The translations under genes were made by a program, and so were the position numbers. A stretch of DNA of 64,000 nucleotides from Tardibacter sp963781025 (GTDB taxonomy: Bacteria; Pseudomonadota; Alphaproteobacteria; Sphingomonadales; Sphingomonadaceae), in NCBI GenBank assembly GCA_963781025.1, contig CAWADU010000003.1, positions 1,488,001 through 1,552,000 of the forward strand, read 5' to 3'. This document shows positions 1-8,300 of this stretch, in pieces (the first letter of the stretch is position 1; every line of letters starts with the position of its first letter). The notes under the pieces are model-generated. The model was not told where the DNA came from and made no database searches. It worked only from the letters and a program-made list of their open reading frames with translations.

Positions 1-135
1 GCAATGCGCGATGGCCGGCCCGGCGATGGAATGGTCGATGCCATCGGTCAGATCGGCGCGCTGCTTGCCCGGCATTTTCCGCCTGTCGGCGACAACCCCA
101 ATGAGCTGCCCGACGGTCTGATTGAAGTGGACTGA
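1..135 (+). CDS. TPM-domain protein, C-terminal end (partial)
   Basis: Reading frame 1 is open from the left edge to a TGA at 133-135 and gives 44 residues. The piece runs GQIGALLARHFP and ends near NELPDGLIEVD, which resembles the tail of small TPM-domain (TLP18.3/Psb32/MOLO-1 superfamily) membrane proteins of sphingomonads. Only the tail is visible, so the domain itself cannot be checked and the family call rests on that resemblance. The Nudix gene starts 2 bases after the stop, so the two are probably co-transcribed. Confidence 0.55.
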   Translation, partial: AMRDGRPGDGMVDAIGQIGALLARHFPPVGDNPNELPDGLIEVD

Positions 136-137
136 CA

Positions 138-647
138 TTGACTGCAAAGACCGTCTGGACTGGTCGTTTTCTCGAAACGCGCGTCGATGGCACATGGGAA
201 TATGTCGCTCGCACCCGTTCGATAGCCGCGGCCGTGATCCTCGCGATCGAGGACGGCCATGTGTTGCTGATCGAGCAGTACCGCGTTCCGCTGGGACGCA
301 ATTGCGTCGAATTGCCGGCGGGGCTGGTCGGGGATGAGACGGCCGGTGAAAGCATCGCAACATCGGCGGCGCGCGAGCTGGAGGAAGAAACCGGATACCG
401 CGCGTCGGAGATCGAGATCATCGGCGAATTCGCGTCTTCTCCCGGCATGACGTCGGAGACCTTCCATCTCGTGCGCGCGACCGGGCTGCAAAAGACGGGC
501 GACGGCGGCGGGGTTGAGGGGGAGAACATCGTCGTTCACCGCGTCGCGTTGGCGGACGTGCCTGCCCTGATCGCCACGAAACGCGCCGAAGGCTGCGCTG
601 TGGATGCGAAACTTTTGCCGCTGCTGGGTTTGCTGTCGCGCGAATAG
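138..647 (+). CDS. Nudix hydrolase (ADP-ribose pyrophosphatase-like)
   Basis: This 169-residue protein contains a complete Nudix box: the pattern G-x5-E-x7-R-E-x-x-E-E-x-G is met by GDETAGE followed by RELEEETGY around residues 60-85. The preceding IEQYR and ELPAG segments are typical of the ADP-ribose/ADP-sugar pyrophosphatase (NudF-like) branch, which hydrolyses nucleoside diphosphate sugars to the sugar phosphate and NMP. The substrate is inferred from the family and is not proven. The start appears to be TTG at 138, with GAAGTGG a few bases upstream; no in-frame ATG lies near it. It follows the TPM gene by 2 bases. Confidence 0.85.
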   Translation: MTAKTVWTGRFLETRVDGTWEYVARTRSIAAAVILAIEDGHVLLIEQYRVPLGRNCVELPAGLVGDETAGESIATSAARELEEETGYRASEIEIIGEFASSPGMTSETFHLVRATGLQKTGDGGGVEGENIVVHRVALADVPALIATKRAEGCAVDAKLLPLLGLLSRE

Positions 648-716
648 CTCGCCCGGCACCCTTTCGAACTCGTCGGGAGCCGTGCATCTGTTATGGCTTG
701 GAGGCAGGAGAATAGT

Positions 717-1628
717 TTGTCGAACCCCGGCGCCGTACAACGCTTTGCGTTTCCCGCCATGATTGTGGGTTCGGCCAGCCTTGCCTTTGGCCCCTGGATG
801 GTCCGGCTCGCCGATGTCGGGCCGCTCGCTTCGGGTTTCTGGCGCATGATCATCGCCGCGCCGCTGCTGTTGTTGCTTTGCCCCCTCGCCCGCCAGCCGC
901 TTCCCCGGCTCAATTTCAAGGCAATCTGGTTCGTGGCCATTGCCGGCGCGGCCTTCGCCTTCGATCTCGGATCGTGGCACTCGGGCATCGTCCGCACCAC
1001 GCTGGCGAATGCGACGCTCTTTGCCAACACGACGAGCTTCGCCTTCGCGGGCTGGGGGTTCCTTGTCGCCCGAAGCCTGCCCAGCCGTGTCGCTTCGATA
1101 GCTCTTGCCCTCGCGTTCTGCGGGACGCTGCTGCTGCTCGGACGGTCCTACCAGGTGAACCCGCGCCACCTGACCGGCGACATTCTGTGCCTGCTCGCGG
1201 CATTTTTCTATACGGTGTATCTGATCGCGATCGGCCATCTGCGGGGTCTGCTCGCTCCTCTCCCGACGCTGGCGCTGGCGACGGTTTCCGGTGCCGCGGT
1301 GGCCTTTGTCATCGCCTTGACATTGGATGGCGATATCTGGCCTCATGATTGGTCGCCGCTTATCGGATTGGCGCTTTCCAGCCAGATTTTCGGTCAGGGT
1401 CTGGTCGTCTACGCCGTTGCCCACCTCGAACCGTTGGTCGCGGGCCTGTGCCTGCTGATCCAGCCGGTGATCAGCGCCACGATCGGCTGGATCGTCTACG
1501 GGGAGCATCTTGGGCCGATGGAATTCGCAGGCGCGCTGATGATTGCCGCGGCGCTGGTCCTCGTCCGCATGCCCCATCGCACCGGTTTTCCATCGCAGCC
1601 GGATAAGCTAAGCGCCACTCAGGATTAA
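717..1628 (+). CDS. EamA/DMT-family transporter
   Basis: A hydrophobic protein of about 303 residues with roughly ten predicted membrane segments in two tandem EamA halves (about residues 10-140 and 150-290), as in the drug/metabolite transporter superfamily. Segments such as LASGFWRMIIAAPLLLLL and the second-half QPVISATIGWIVYGEHLG are characteristic. Members export metabolites or drugs across the inner membrane; the substrate here is unknown. I prefer TTG at 717 because AGGAG lies 6 bases upstream, while the in-frame ATG at 693 (8 residues longer) has no well-placed ribosome site. Confidence 0.85.
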   Translation: MSNPGAVQRFAFPAMIVGSASLAFGPWMVRLADVGPLASGFWRMIIAAPLLLLLCPLARQPLPRLNFKAIWFVAIAGAAFAFDLGSWHSGIVRTTLANATLFANTTSFAFAGWGFLVARSLPSRVASIALALAFCGTLLLLGRSYQVNPRHLTGDILCLLAAFFYTVYLIAIGHLRGLLAPLPTLALATVSGAAVAFVIALTLDGDIWPHDWSPLIGLALSSQIFGQGLVVYAVAHLEPLVAGLCLLIQPVISATIGWIVYGEHLGPMEFAGALMIAAALVLVRMPHRTGFPSQPDKLSATQD

Positions 1629-1647
1629 CCGTCGGGAACCCCTCTTC

Positions 1648-2994
1648 ATGCAGGCTTCAATTCGTCTATTAGCCAAACGCCGGTTCCTGCCGCTTTTCGT
1701 GACCCAGTTCCTGGGCGCCTTCAACGACAATCTGTTCAAGACCGCGCTGGTGCTGCTGGTCACCTACCGGATCTTCAGCGATCCGGCGAAGGAAGCCGCC
1801 TTCAATGCGATAGCGGGCGGCCTGTTCATCCTCCCTTTCTTCATTTTTTCGGCGCTGGCCGGGCAACTGGCCGATGGTCACGACAAGGCGCGGCTGATCC
1901 GCATCATCAAGGCGGTCGAGATCGCGATCATGGTGTTCGGCGCGGCGGGATTCCTGCTGCCGTCCATCCCTCTGCTGCTGGCCGCGCTGTTTGCAATGGG
2001 CGTTCATTCGGCTTTTTTCGGCCCGATCAAATATGCGATCCTGCCGCAACATCTGAAGGAAAATGAAGTATTGGGCGGCACCGGCCTGATCGAGGCCGGC
2101 ACCTATGCCGCCATCCTCGCAGGCACCATCCTGGGTGGGATCATCCCGCCTTCGGCAGCCGCGGGCATGATTCTGATGATCGCCGCGGTCGGCTGGATAT
2201 CGGGCCAAAAGGTGCCGGCCGCGCCCCCGGTCGTCGAGGATCACCAGTTCGACCCGCACATTGTCCGCGCTTCGATACGCCTTGTCCGCAACGCAATGCG
2301 CGTGCGCCGGCTCGATCTCGCGATCCTCAGCATTTCCTTCTTCTGGGCAGTGGGAACGGTTCTCGCCAGCCAGTTTCCGCCACTGGTGAAAAACGAATTT
2401 CACGCGAACCAGGAAGTGGCCACCCTGTTTCTCGGCCTGTTTTCGGTCGGCGTGGCGGTGGGGTCCCTGCTGATAAACCGTCTGCTGAAAGGGGAGGTCT
2501 CCGCGCGATTCTCGCCGGTATCCGCCCTTCTCATGAGCGCCTTTATCATCGATCTTTGCTGGTCGGCATCGCATTGGCCGCACCCCGGCGACGGGTTGGT
2601 CGACCTGAGGGTCTTCATCGCTCAACCCGAGGCGGCACGGGTGATGATCGACCTGTTCGGCGTTGCGGTGGCTGGTGGCATGTTCGTCGTACCGCTCTAT
2701 GCCTTCCTGCAGATCACCGTCCCCCCATCGGCGACCGCCCGCACGATTGCCGCTAACAATATCGTCAATTCCGCTTTCATGGTGCTGGCGGCGCTGCTCG
2801 CCGCGCTGCTTGCTACGCTGCGCTGTACGGTGCCGCAGATTTTGCTGCTGGTGGCCGCAGGCGGGGCAATCGCGGCCTGCATATCCTGGATGCTCCACCG
2901 CGTTTGCGAAACCCCGTCATGCAAAGAAGAGCGAGACGAATACAAAGCCCCCGGCAAAGGCCATCGCAAGTCGCCGAACATCATTCGGCAGTGA
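1648..2994 (+). CDS. MFS transporter, LplT/Aas N-terminal type
   Basis: A 448-residue polytopic protein. The N-terminus RFLPLFVTQFLGAFNDNLFK (residues 12-31) is the signature of the MFS branch that includes the lysophospholipid flippase LplT and the transporter half of Aas-like fusions, in which the permease is joined to an acyltransferase and acyl-ACP synthetase. Here the protein ends after the permease with a charged tail, so it is the stand-alone form. Transport of lysophospholipid is a family-based inference. It follows the EamA gene by 19 bases on the same strand and converges on wecB. Confidence 0.8.
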   Translation: MQASIRLLAKRRFLPLFVTQFLGAFNDNLFKTALVLLVTYRIFSDPAKEAAFNAIAGGLFILPFFIFSALAGQLADGHDKARLIRIIKAVEIAIMVFGAAGFLLPSIPLLLAALFAMGVHSAFFGPIKYAILPQHLKENEVLGGTGLIEAGTYAAILAGTILGGIIPPSAAAGMILMIAAVGWISGQKVPAAPPVVEDHQFDPHIVRASIRLVRNAMRVRRLDLAILSISFFWAVGTVLASQFPPLVKNEFHANQEVATLFLGLFSVGVAVGSLLINRLLKGEVSARFSPVSALLMSAFIIDLCWSASHWPHPGDGLVDLRVFIAQPEAARVMIDLFGVAVAGGMFVVPLYAFLQITVPPSATARTIAANNIVNSAFMVLAALLAALLATLRCTVPQILLLVAAGGAIAACISWMLHRVCETPSCKEERDEYKAPGKGHRKSPNIIRQ

Positions 2995-3137
2995 AGGTTG
3001 CGGCATGGGCGCGATGACCGGCAGCGCTAATTGCCTGCGCCCGAATTGCAGCGGCGACAAGGCGGAGGATACCGGTGTTCCATTGCCCATGAATGAAGGT
3101 TAACACATCGTTAACTTTTGCAAATGGCGCAATCGGA

Positions 3138-4232
3138 TTAGGCCAGCCAGTCCGCGATGATCTGCGCGATCCTGCCCCCTGCCCGGCCATCGCCGAATAA
3201 TTCCGAAGGTGGAAACCGGCCATGTCGCAACAGGGCCCGCGAGGCCGTCATGATGGCCTCGGGCTCTCCGTCGGCCAGCGCTGCACGTCCCGATTCCAGC
3301 GCTTCGGCCCTTTCGGTTTCATTCCGCAACACAATAGTCGGCGTACCCAGTGTCGCGGCTTCTTCCTGCAGGCCGCCGGAATCGGTCAACAAAAGCGCCG
3401 CCTGTTCAAGCAGCTGCACCATGGTGTCATGATCCAGCGGGTGGGTCAGGTGGATCAGCGGGTTTTCCGCGATAAGGGTGATCAACGCGGTCAGCTCCGG
3501 TGATGGGTGCAACGGCAGGACGATCGGCAGATCAAACGCCTCCGCCACGCGGTTTAGCCCGGCCGCGATCTGCTGAAGCCGTTGCCCGCGGTTCTCGCGG
3601 CGATGGACAGTGGCAAGGCCGAAGCGCTTGCCCCCCATATCCTTCAGGATGCGCTGGGAGGAAGCAGTCAGCTCAGACCGCTTCATGGCGCGGAAAAGGC
3701 GGTCAATGCCGGTGTTGCCGGTAACATGGATATTGGCCGCCGGTACGCCCTCACTCAGCAATGCTGCGCGGGCACGTTCGGTAGGCGCAAAATGAAGCGT
3801 CGCCAGTTGCGCGATCGCCCGCCGGAACAGCTCTTCCGGAAATGGCCGATCGATCGAGGCTGTGCGCAGTCCCGCCTCGACATGCGCCACGGGATAGCCC
3901 AGCCGATGCGCCGCTATTGCCCCCGCATAAGCGGTCGCCGTGTCGCCCTGAACGATTACGAGAGCGGGATGAACGGCGGCGATCTCATCCCGCAACCGGC
4001 ATGCGGCGCGCGCAAGAAAAGCGCCCGGCGATTGATCCACCTGCATCAGGCCGAGATCGACATCCGGCAACGGCCCGCTCTCGCCGATAGCCTGATCGAA
4101 GAGGCCGCGATGTTGCCCGGTCGCCAGAAACAGCACGGAGCAGGCCCCGTTGGTTCGCAATGCCTCGATCACGGGGGCGAGCTTGATGGCCTCGGGCCGC
4201 GTACCCGCAATGACAATGACGGTCGGCAGCAT
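3138..4232 (-). CDS. wecB: UDP-N-acetylglucosamine 2-epimerase (non-hydrolysing)
   Basis: This 364-residue protein interconverts UDP-GlcNAc and UDP-ManNAc, supplying ManNAc-type sugars for surface polysaccharides. Visible family motifs are GTRPEAIKLAP near the N-terminus, HVEAGLR, GNTGID, VHRREN, DSGGLQEEA and RNETER. The length matches the family (about 360-380). I start it at the ATG at 4232 (MLPTVIVIAGTRPEA); the frame is open upstream to 4340, but the extra 36 residues are not family-like. It is divergent from the CDP-alcohol transferase gene, separated by 222 bases, and sits beside other envelope-polymer genes. Confidence 0.92.
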   Translation of the reverse strand: MLPTVIVIAGTRPEAIKLAPVIEALRTNGACSVLFLATGQHRGLFDQAIGESGPLPDVDLGLMQVDQSPGAFLARAACRLRDEIAAVHPALVIVQGDTATAYAGAIAAHRLGYPVAHVEAGLRTASIDRPFPEELFRRAIAQLATLHFAPTERARAALLSEGVPAANIHVTGNTGIDRLFRAMKRSELTASSQRILKDMGGKRFGLATVHRRENRGQRLQQIAAGLNRVAEAFDLPIVLPLHPSPELTALITLIAENPLIHLTHPLDHDTMVQLLEQAALLLTDSGGLQEEAATLGTPTIVLRNETERAEALESGRAALADGEPEAIMTASRALLRHGRFPPSELFGDGRAGGRIAQIIADWLA

Positions 4233-4454
4233 GACGGTCCGGCTCCCCCCGGAATGTGCAGCGTAAATAATTGATTTTCCCGTGATGAATCGGAATGGAT
4301 GCCGCGTCAACGCTCGGCCTGCTGCAAATGCCGCACTCATAATCAGTCCGGTTGCGCTACGCCTGTCAGCCCCGCTTCAATTGCGGCAGCGGAATTGCGC
4401 TAATTTGGTCCATCGGTCATAAGCGCGTCGCGAAACGCAGAGGCTATCAAAGAC

Positions 4455-5576
4455 ATGACGATCGTTGTTCCCGTGGGCGACAATCCCACCCGCCTGTGGG
4501 GCATGAGCATGAAAGAGCGCATCAGGAGAATATCCCGCGCGAACCGTTTTGACGCTGACACCCTGCCGGCAGAAGACCAGGCCGCCGTGCTGGTCAATTG
4601 CTCCCATGTTTTCGATCCGGCATGGCTCCGCCATTTCACCGCGCATCCGGGAGAGGCGTTGACGTTGAGCGGTATTCCAGTGATCGCCCATAGCCGCAAT
4701 GCAAGCGAGCGCGGCCTGATTGAAGCCGCCATGCGTGAAGGCCATCCGCTGCCCGCCGATGCCCCCATCAAGACGACCGCATATGAAAGCGGCGGAAGCA
4801 CGGTGAACTCTGAACTGCGCAAGCGCGAGCAGCCGTTCGCGCTGAACCTGGAGCCGGCAAGCGTCCGCGCCGCCGAGCGGGCCAGCTATTTCGGCGCCTA
4901 CAAGGGCGTGACCGATATCCTGACCAAATACCTCTGGCCCGAATGGGCGCTGGTGCTGACCAGGATCGCCGCGCGGATCGGCATGACGCCTAATATGGTC
5001 ACGTCGGTCGGGGCGATCCTCTGCGTGCTTGCGACCGTCGCCTTCTGGTACGGCCATTACTGGGCGGGCATGGCAATGGGCCTTGTCTTCATGGTGCTGG
5101 ACACGGTGGACGGCAAGCTGGCCCGCTGCACGATCACGTCATCCAAATGGGGCAATGTCTTCGATCATGGGATCGACCTCGTGCATCCGCCCTTCTGGTG
5201 GTACGCCTGGGCGGTGGGCCTGGCTTATTACGGACGCCCGCTTTCCGGCCCTACATTCGACTGGGTGCTCGGCGTGATCATTGGCGGATATATGCTGCAA
5301 CGGTTCATCGAAGGTGCGTTCATGCGGCTGTACGGGATGCACATCCATGTCTGGCGAAAAGCGGATTCGGATTTCCGGCTCATTACCGCTCGCAGGAACC
5401 CCAATATGGTGATCCTGTTCGCAAGCATGCTCGTCGGCCGGCCGGACATCGGGTTGATCGCGGTCGCGGCATGGACCCTGTTTTCGCTGGTCTTCCATGC
5501 CGCACGGCTGCTGCAGGCCTGGATGCAGGTCCGCCGGGGCGCGCCCGTCATATCGTGGTTGGAGCAAGGGGCATGA
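4455..5576 (+). CDS. CDP-alcohol phosphatidyltransferase with N-terminal extension
   Basis: A 373-residue membrane protein. The second half (about residues 150-360) is a CDP-alcohol phosphatidyltransferase: the metal-binding signature D-x2-D-G-x2-A-R-x8-G-x3-D-x3-D is met from DTVDGKLAR to GNVFDHGID. These enzymes displace CMP from a CDP-linked lipid or alcohol. The first 140 or so residues are soluble and resemble a worn-down nucleotidyltransferase domain (VLVNCSHVFDPAWLRHF) lacking the Gly-rich nucleotide loop, and the linker before the membrane domain recalls archaeal/thermophile IPCT-DIPPS fusions. It overlaps the HIT gene by ATGA. The substrate is unknown; inositol phosphate or a related polyol is an inference from domain order only. 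Confidence 0.85.
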   Translation: MTIVVPVGDNPTRLWGMSMKERIRRISRANRFDADTLPAEDQAAVLVNCSHVFDPAWLRHFTAHPGEALTLSGIPVIAHSRNASERGLIEAAMREGHPLPADAPIKTTAYESGGSTVNSELRKREQPFALNLEPASVRAAERASYFGAYKGVTDILTKYLWPEWALVLTRIAARIGMTPNMVTSVGAILCVLATVAFWYGHYWAGMAMGLVFMVLDTVDGKLARCTITSSKWGNVFDHGIDLVHPPFWWYAWAVGLAYYGRPLSGPTFDWVLGVIIGGYMLQRFIEGAFMRLYGMHIHVWRKADSDFRLITARRNPNMVILFASMLVGRPDIGLIAVAAWTLFSLVFHAARLLQAWMQVRRGAPVISWLEQGA

Positions 5577-5998
5577 ACGACACCATCCTCAAGTTCGGCT
5601 ATCCGCAAACGCTCATCCGGGAATATGACCATTGGGTGGTGCTGTTGCGGCCTGTCCAATTGACGCTGGGGTCGCTGATCCTCGCGGCAAAATCGGATGC
5701 CACCGATTTCGGAAACCTGCCTGAAGCCGCCTTCGCCGAACTAAAGCAGGTAACGTCCCACATCTCGGCGGCGCTGGCGCAGGCGGTGTCCCATGCCAAA
5801 CTCAACTATCTGATGCTGATGATGGTGGACCCGCAGGTGCATTTCCATGTCGTGCCCCGCTATGACGGCGCGCGCACCGCAGCGGGGCTCACATTCGCCA
5901 ATTCAGGCTGGCCAGGCCCGCCCGACCTCGGCAACGCGCAGAAGCTGACGGACAAGGATGTGGTGGACCTCAGGGATTGGCTCAAAACCTACTGGTAG
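5573..5998 (+). CDS. HIT-family protein
   Basis: This 141-residue protein belongs to the histidine-triad superfamily of nucleotide hydrolases and transferases. The catalytic segment is DPQVHFHVVPRYD: the middle (nucleophile) and third histidines are present, but the first triad position is Gln. It starts at ATG 5573, overlapping the stop of the CDP-alcohol transferase gene (ATGA), which implies translational coupling and a shared pathway. A role in splitting or transferring a nucleotide-linked metabolite (for example a CDP-alcohol) would fit, but is inference. Its 3' end overlaps that of the convergent nucleotidyltransferase gene by 10 bases. Confidence 0.85.
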   Translation: MNDTILKFGYPQTLIREYDHWVVLLRPVQLTLGSLILAAKSDATDFGNLPEAAFAELKQVTSHISAALAQAVSHAKLNYLMLMMVDPQVHFHVVPRYDGARTAAGLTFANSGWPGPPDLGNAQKLTDKDVVDLRDWLKTYW

Positions 5999-6738
5999 CG
6001 CCCCTCCACGGCCCATTTTGCGGTCAGTGCCCGGGCGGTTTCGACGTCTTCGGAAAAGTCCACTTCGGCCCAGGCCAAGCCTTCGATCGACACGGTGTTC
6101 ACTTCATGCTGCTTGGCGAGCATGTCGATGGCGCGCAGATACCAGCGCTGCACGCCTTCGGGCGTACGCATCATGCTTTCCACCTGATCGCGGAAGATCG
6201 ACGGTCCCTCGCCCGTGAAGGCCAGCATGCCGATTGATTCCGCGTTGGCCTCGCCCGCCGGAAGCCGCTTGCCGATCGAGAGCAGCCGCGCGCCCTCGCG
6301 ATGCACCTTCATGTCGTCCTCGTCATAGGCGGCTTTGACGTCGACGGTTACGTTGATGCCAGCGCGCGCGCCGGCCATCAGACGCGCGACGATCTCGTCC
6401 GACACGATCGTATCGCCATTCAGGATGATGAAATCGCGGTCCATCGCATGCCGCGCGATCCAGCAGGTACCAAGGTTGTCGGCAACCTTGAAGAAGGGGT
6501 TGAAGATCGTCTCGATTTCCATCCCTTCGATCTTCGCCAGATGCGCCTCAACCACTTCGGTCCGAAAGCCCGTGACGACGCAGATATGGCGGATGCCGTT
6601 GGCCCGAAGCGCCGCGATCTGCCATTCGATCAGCGTGCGGCCGTTGAAGTCGATCATGCATTTGGGCACGTCCGCGGTCAGTGGCAGCAGCCGCGATCCC
6701 TGACCGGCGCTGAGAATGATGGCTTTACTGATCGTCAT
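5989..6738 (-). CDS. NTP transferase, LicC / inositol-phosphate cytidylyltransferase-like
   Basis: A 249-residue sugar/alcohol-phosphate nucleotidyltransferase. The intact nucleotide loop LSAGQGSRLLPLT (residues 9-21) is followed by PKCMIDFNGRTLIEWQI; ILNGDTIVSD supplies the metal-binding Asp, and AWAEVDFSEDVETA matches the C-terminal Asp region. The short form without a beta-helix tail resembles phosphocholine cytidylyltransferase LicC and the cytidylyltransferase half of IPCT-DIPPS enzymes. It probably activates a phosphorylated alcohol with CTP for the adjacent CDP-alcohol transferase; the nucleotide and alcohol are inferred. It is divergent from the flippase gene (58 bases between). Confidence 0.82.
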   Translation of the reverse strand: MTISKAIILSAGQGSRLLPLTADVPKCMIDFNGRTLIEWQIAALRANGIRHICVVTGFRTEVVEAHLAKIEGMEIETIFNPFFKVADNLGTCWIARHAMDRDFIILNGDTIVSDEIVARLMAGARAGINVTVDVKAAYDEDDMKVHREGARLLSIGKRLPAGEANAESIGMLAFTGEGPSIFRDQVESMMRTPEGVQRWYLRAIDMLAKQHEVNTVSIEGLAWAEVDFSEDVETARALTAKWAVEGRYQ

Positions 6739-6796
6739 TAGAAGACCTTGGCTAAGTGCATTTATGGGACGGTTTTGACGCCCCTATTCCGGATCG

Positions 6797-8293
6797 ATGG
6801 CAGAACCATGGCAATTGCCGGCAGGCATACCCACATCGACAACCGGAAGGCGCTCCTCTATTGCCGCTCTCTGGCCTGTCTCTTTTCTGGGCTGGCGAAG
6901 CATCGGAAAAAACAAGGCACCTCATCCGTTGAAATGGACTGCGAAACTGCCCCGCAAACGATCTGACAGCTCCATCGGGCGCATTCTGGAAAACACGGCC
7001 TGGCTATTGGGCGGCAAAGGCATCGGCGGCGTTCTGAGTCTGTTTTATCTGGCGATCGTCACGCGCTCGCTGGGGCCCACCGGCTTCGGTCATTTCGCCC
7101 TTATCCTGAGCACCGCGCAGATCGTTACGACCTTCGTCAGTTTCGAAACCTGGCAGATCATCGTCAAATTTGGCCAGACCCATATTCAGGAGGGTGATAC
7201 CGGGCGTTTCGGCCGTCTGATGGCTTTCTGCATCGCGATCGATCTGGCGGGTGCGTTCGTCGGCTGCCTCATCGCCGCAGCCGCGACGCTTCTGCTAGGG
7301 CCGCATTTCGGCTGGTCGCGCGACGTCTCGTGGGAAGCGCTGGCGTTCTCCGTGGTGATGTTGATGACCATCCGGTCAACGCCGATGGGCATTTTGCGTC
7401 TGTTCGACCGGTTTGATGCGGGCGCGCTTGCCGAAACCATGATTCCCGTGGGCCGGATGATCGGCGCGGTTGTCGTCTGGGTGGCCGGGCCCGCCATCAC
7501 CGGGTTTCTCCTCGCATGGGCGGCAGCCGAACTGCTTTGTGCCACCACCTATTGGACGCTTGCGCTTCGCACGATGAACCGGCGCATGGGCCCTTGGCGT
7601 AAACGGCGCTTCCTCCAGGCGCGGTTCGAGAACGAAGGCATCATGAGCTTCCTGACCGCGACAAATATCAGCACGACGGTTGCCTCGATGACAAAGCAGG
7701 TTTCCGTGCTGATTGTCGGCTTCTTCGCCGGTCCGGCAGATGCCGGACTTTACCGGCTCGCCTATCAGATCAGCATTTCGCTGACGAAGGTTTCGGGCCT
7801 GTTGTCGCGGACCATCTTCGCTGAACTGGCGCGGGTTTCTGCCGGCCGCTCCGCCACCGATCTGATCAAGCTGTTCCGCCGCACCAATCGGCTCGCGCTG
7901 ATTGGCGGTGGCGTCATCATTTTTCTGATCGTGGTGCTCGGTAGGCCGCTTCTGCTGTTAATGGCGGGACATGCCTTTTCCGGCGCCTATCCGCTGCTTT
8001 TGCTGCTTGGCATATCGGCGTCCATCGACCTGGTGGGTGTGAGTTTCGAGCCGCTGCTGATGGCGACGAACCGCGCGAAGACGTCCGTGAAGATCAAGCT
8101 GTTCAACGCCTGCGTTCTGGTCGTCCTGCTGACGCTCCTGCTGCCGCGCTTCGGCTCGGTGGGTGCCGCCACCGCGAACCTGTCAGTGGCGTGCGTCGGC
8201 ATCATCCTCATGGGTTGGATGGCGCGGCGGTCGCTTGCGCAACTACCCGCGCGCGACAATGAAATGTCGGGATCGGGATCGCGTTCGACCTGA
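6797..8293 (+). CDS. Polysaccharide/oligosaccharide flippase (MVF superfamily)
   Basis: A long hydrophobic protein, up to 498 residues, with about 12-14 predicted membrane segments. The block ENTAWLLGGKGIGGVLSLFY begins the first membrane helix and is typical of Wzx-like polysaccharide transporters, which flip lipid-linked glycans across the inner membrane. The first 60 or so residues before this block are polar and unlike the family, so the real start may lie later (TTG at 6929 is one option) but no clear ribosome site decides it. Its position beside wecB and the CDP-alcohol genes supports a surface-glycan role. Confidence 0.82.
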   Translation: MAEPWQLPAGIPTSTTGRRSSIAALWPVSFLGWRSIGKNKAPHPLKWTAKLPRKRSDSSIGRILENTAWLLGGKGIGGVLSLFYLAIVTRSLGPTGFGHFALILSTAQIVTTFVSFETWQIIVKFGQTHIQEGDTGRFGRLMAFCIAIDLAGAFVGCLIAAAATLLLGPHFGWSRDVSWEALAFSVVMLMTIRSTPMGILRLFDRFDAGALAETMIPVGRMIGAVVVWVAGPAITGFLLAWAAAELLCATTYWTLALRTMNRRMGPWRKRRFLQARFENEGIMSFLTATNISTTVASMTKQVSVLIVGFFAGPADAGLYRLAYQISISLTKVSGLLSRTIFAELARVSAGRSATDLIKLFRRTNRLALIGGGVIIFLIVVLGRPLLLLMAGHAFSGAYPLLLLLGISASIDLVGVSFEPLLMATNRAKTSVKIKLFNACVLVVLLTLLLPRFGSVGAATANLSVACVGIILMGWMARRSLAQLPARDNEMSGSGSRST

Positions 8294-8300
8294 GGGGAAC

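Noticed and set aside
48..1577. A 509-codon minus-strand frame across the Nudix and EamA genes
   Set aside because: Antisense to two family-supported genes and with no recognisable domain.
3102..3118. GTTAAC-acatc-GTTAAC between the MFS and wecB genes
   Set aside because: Two short palindromes between convergent genes; no promoter or terminator role can be supported.
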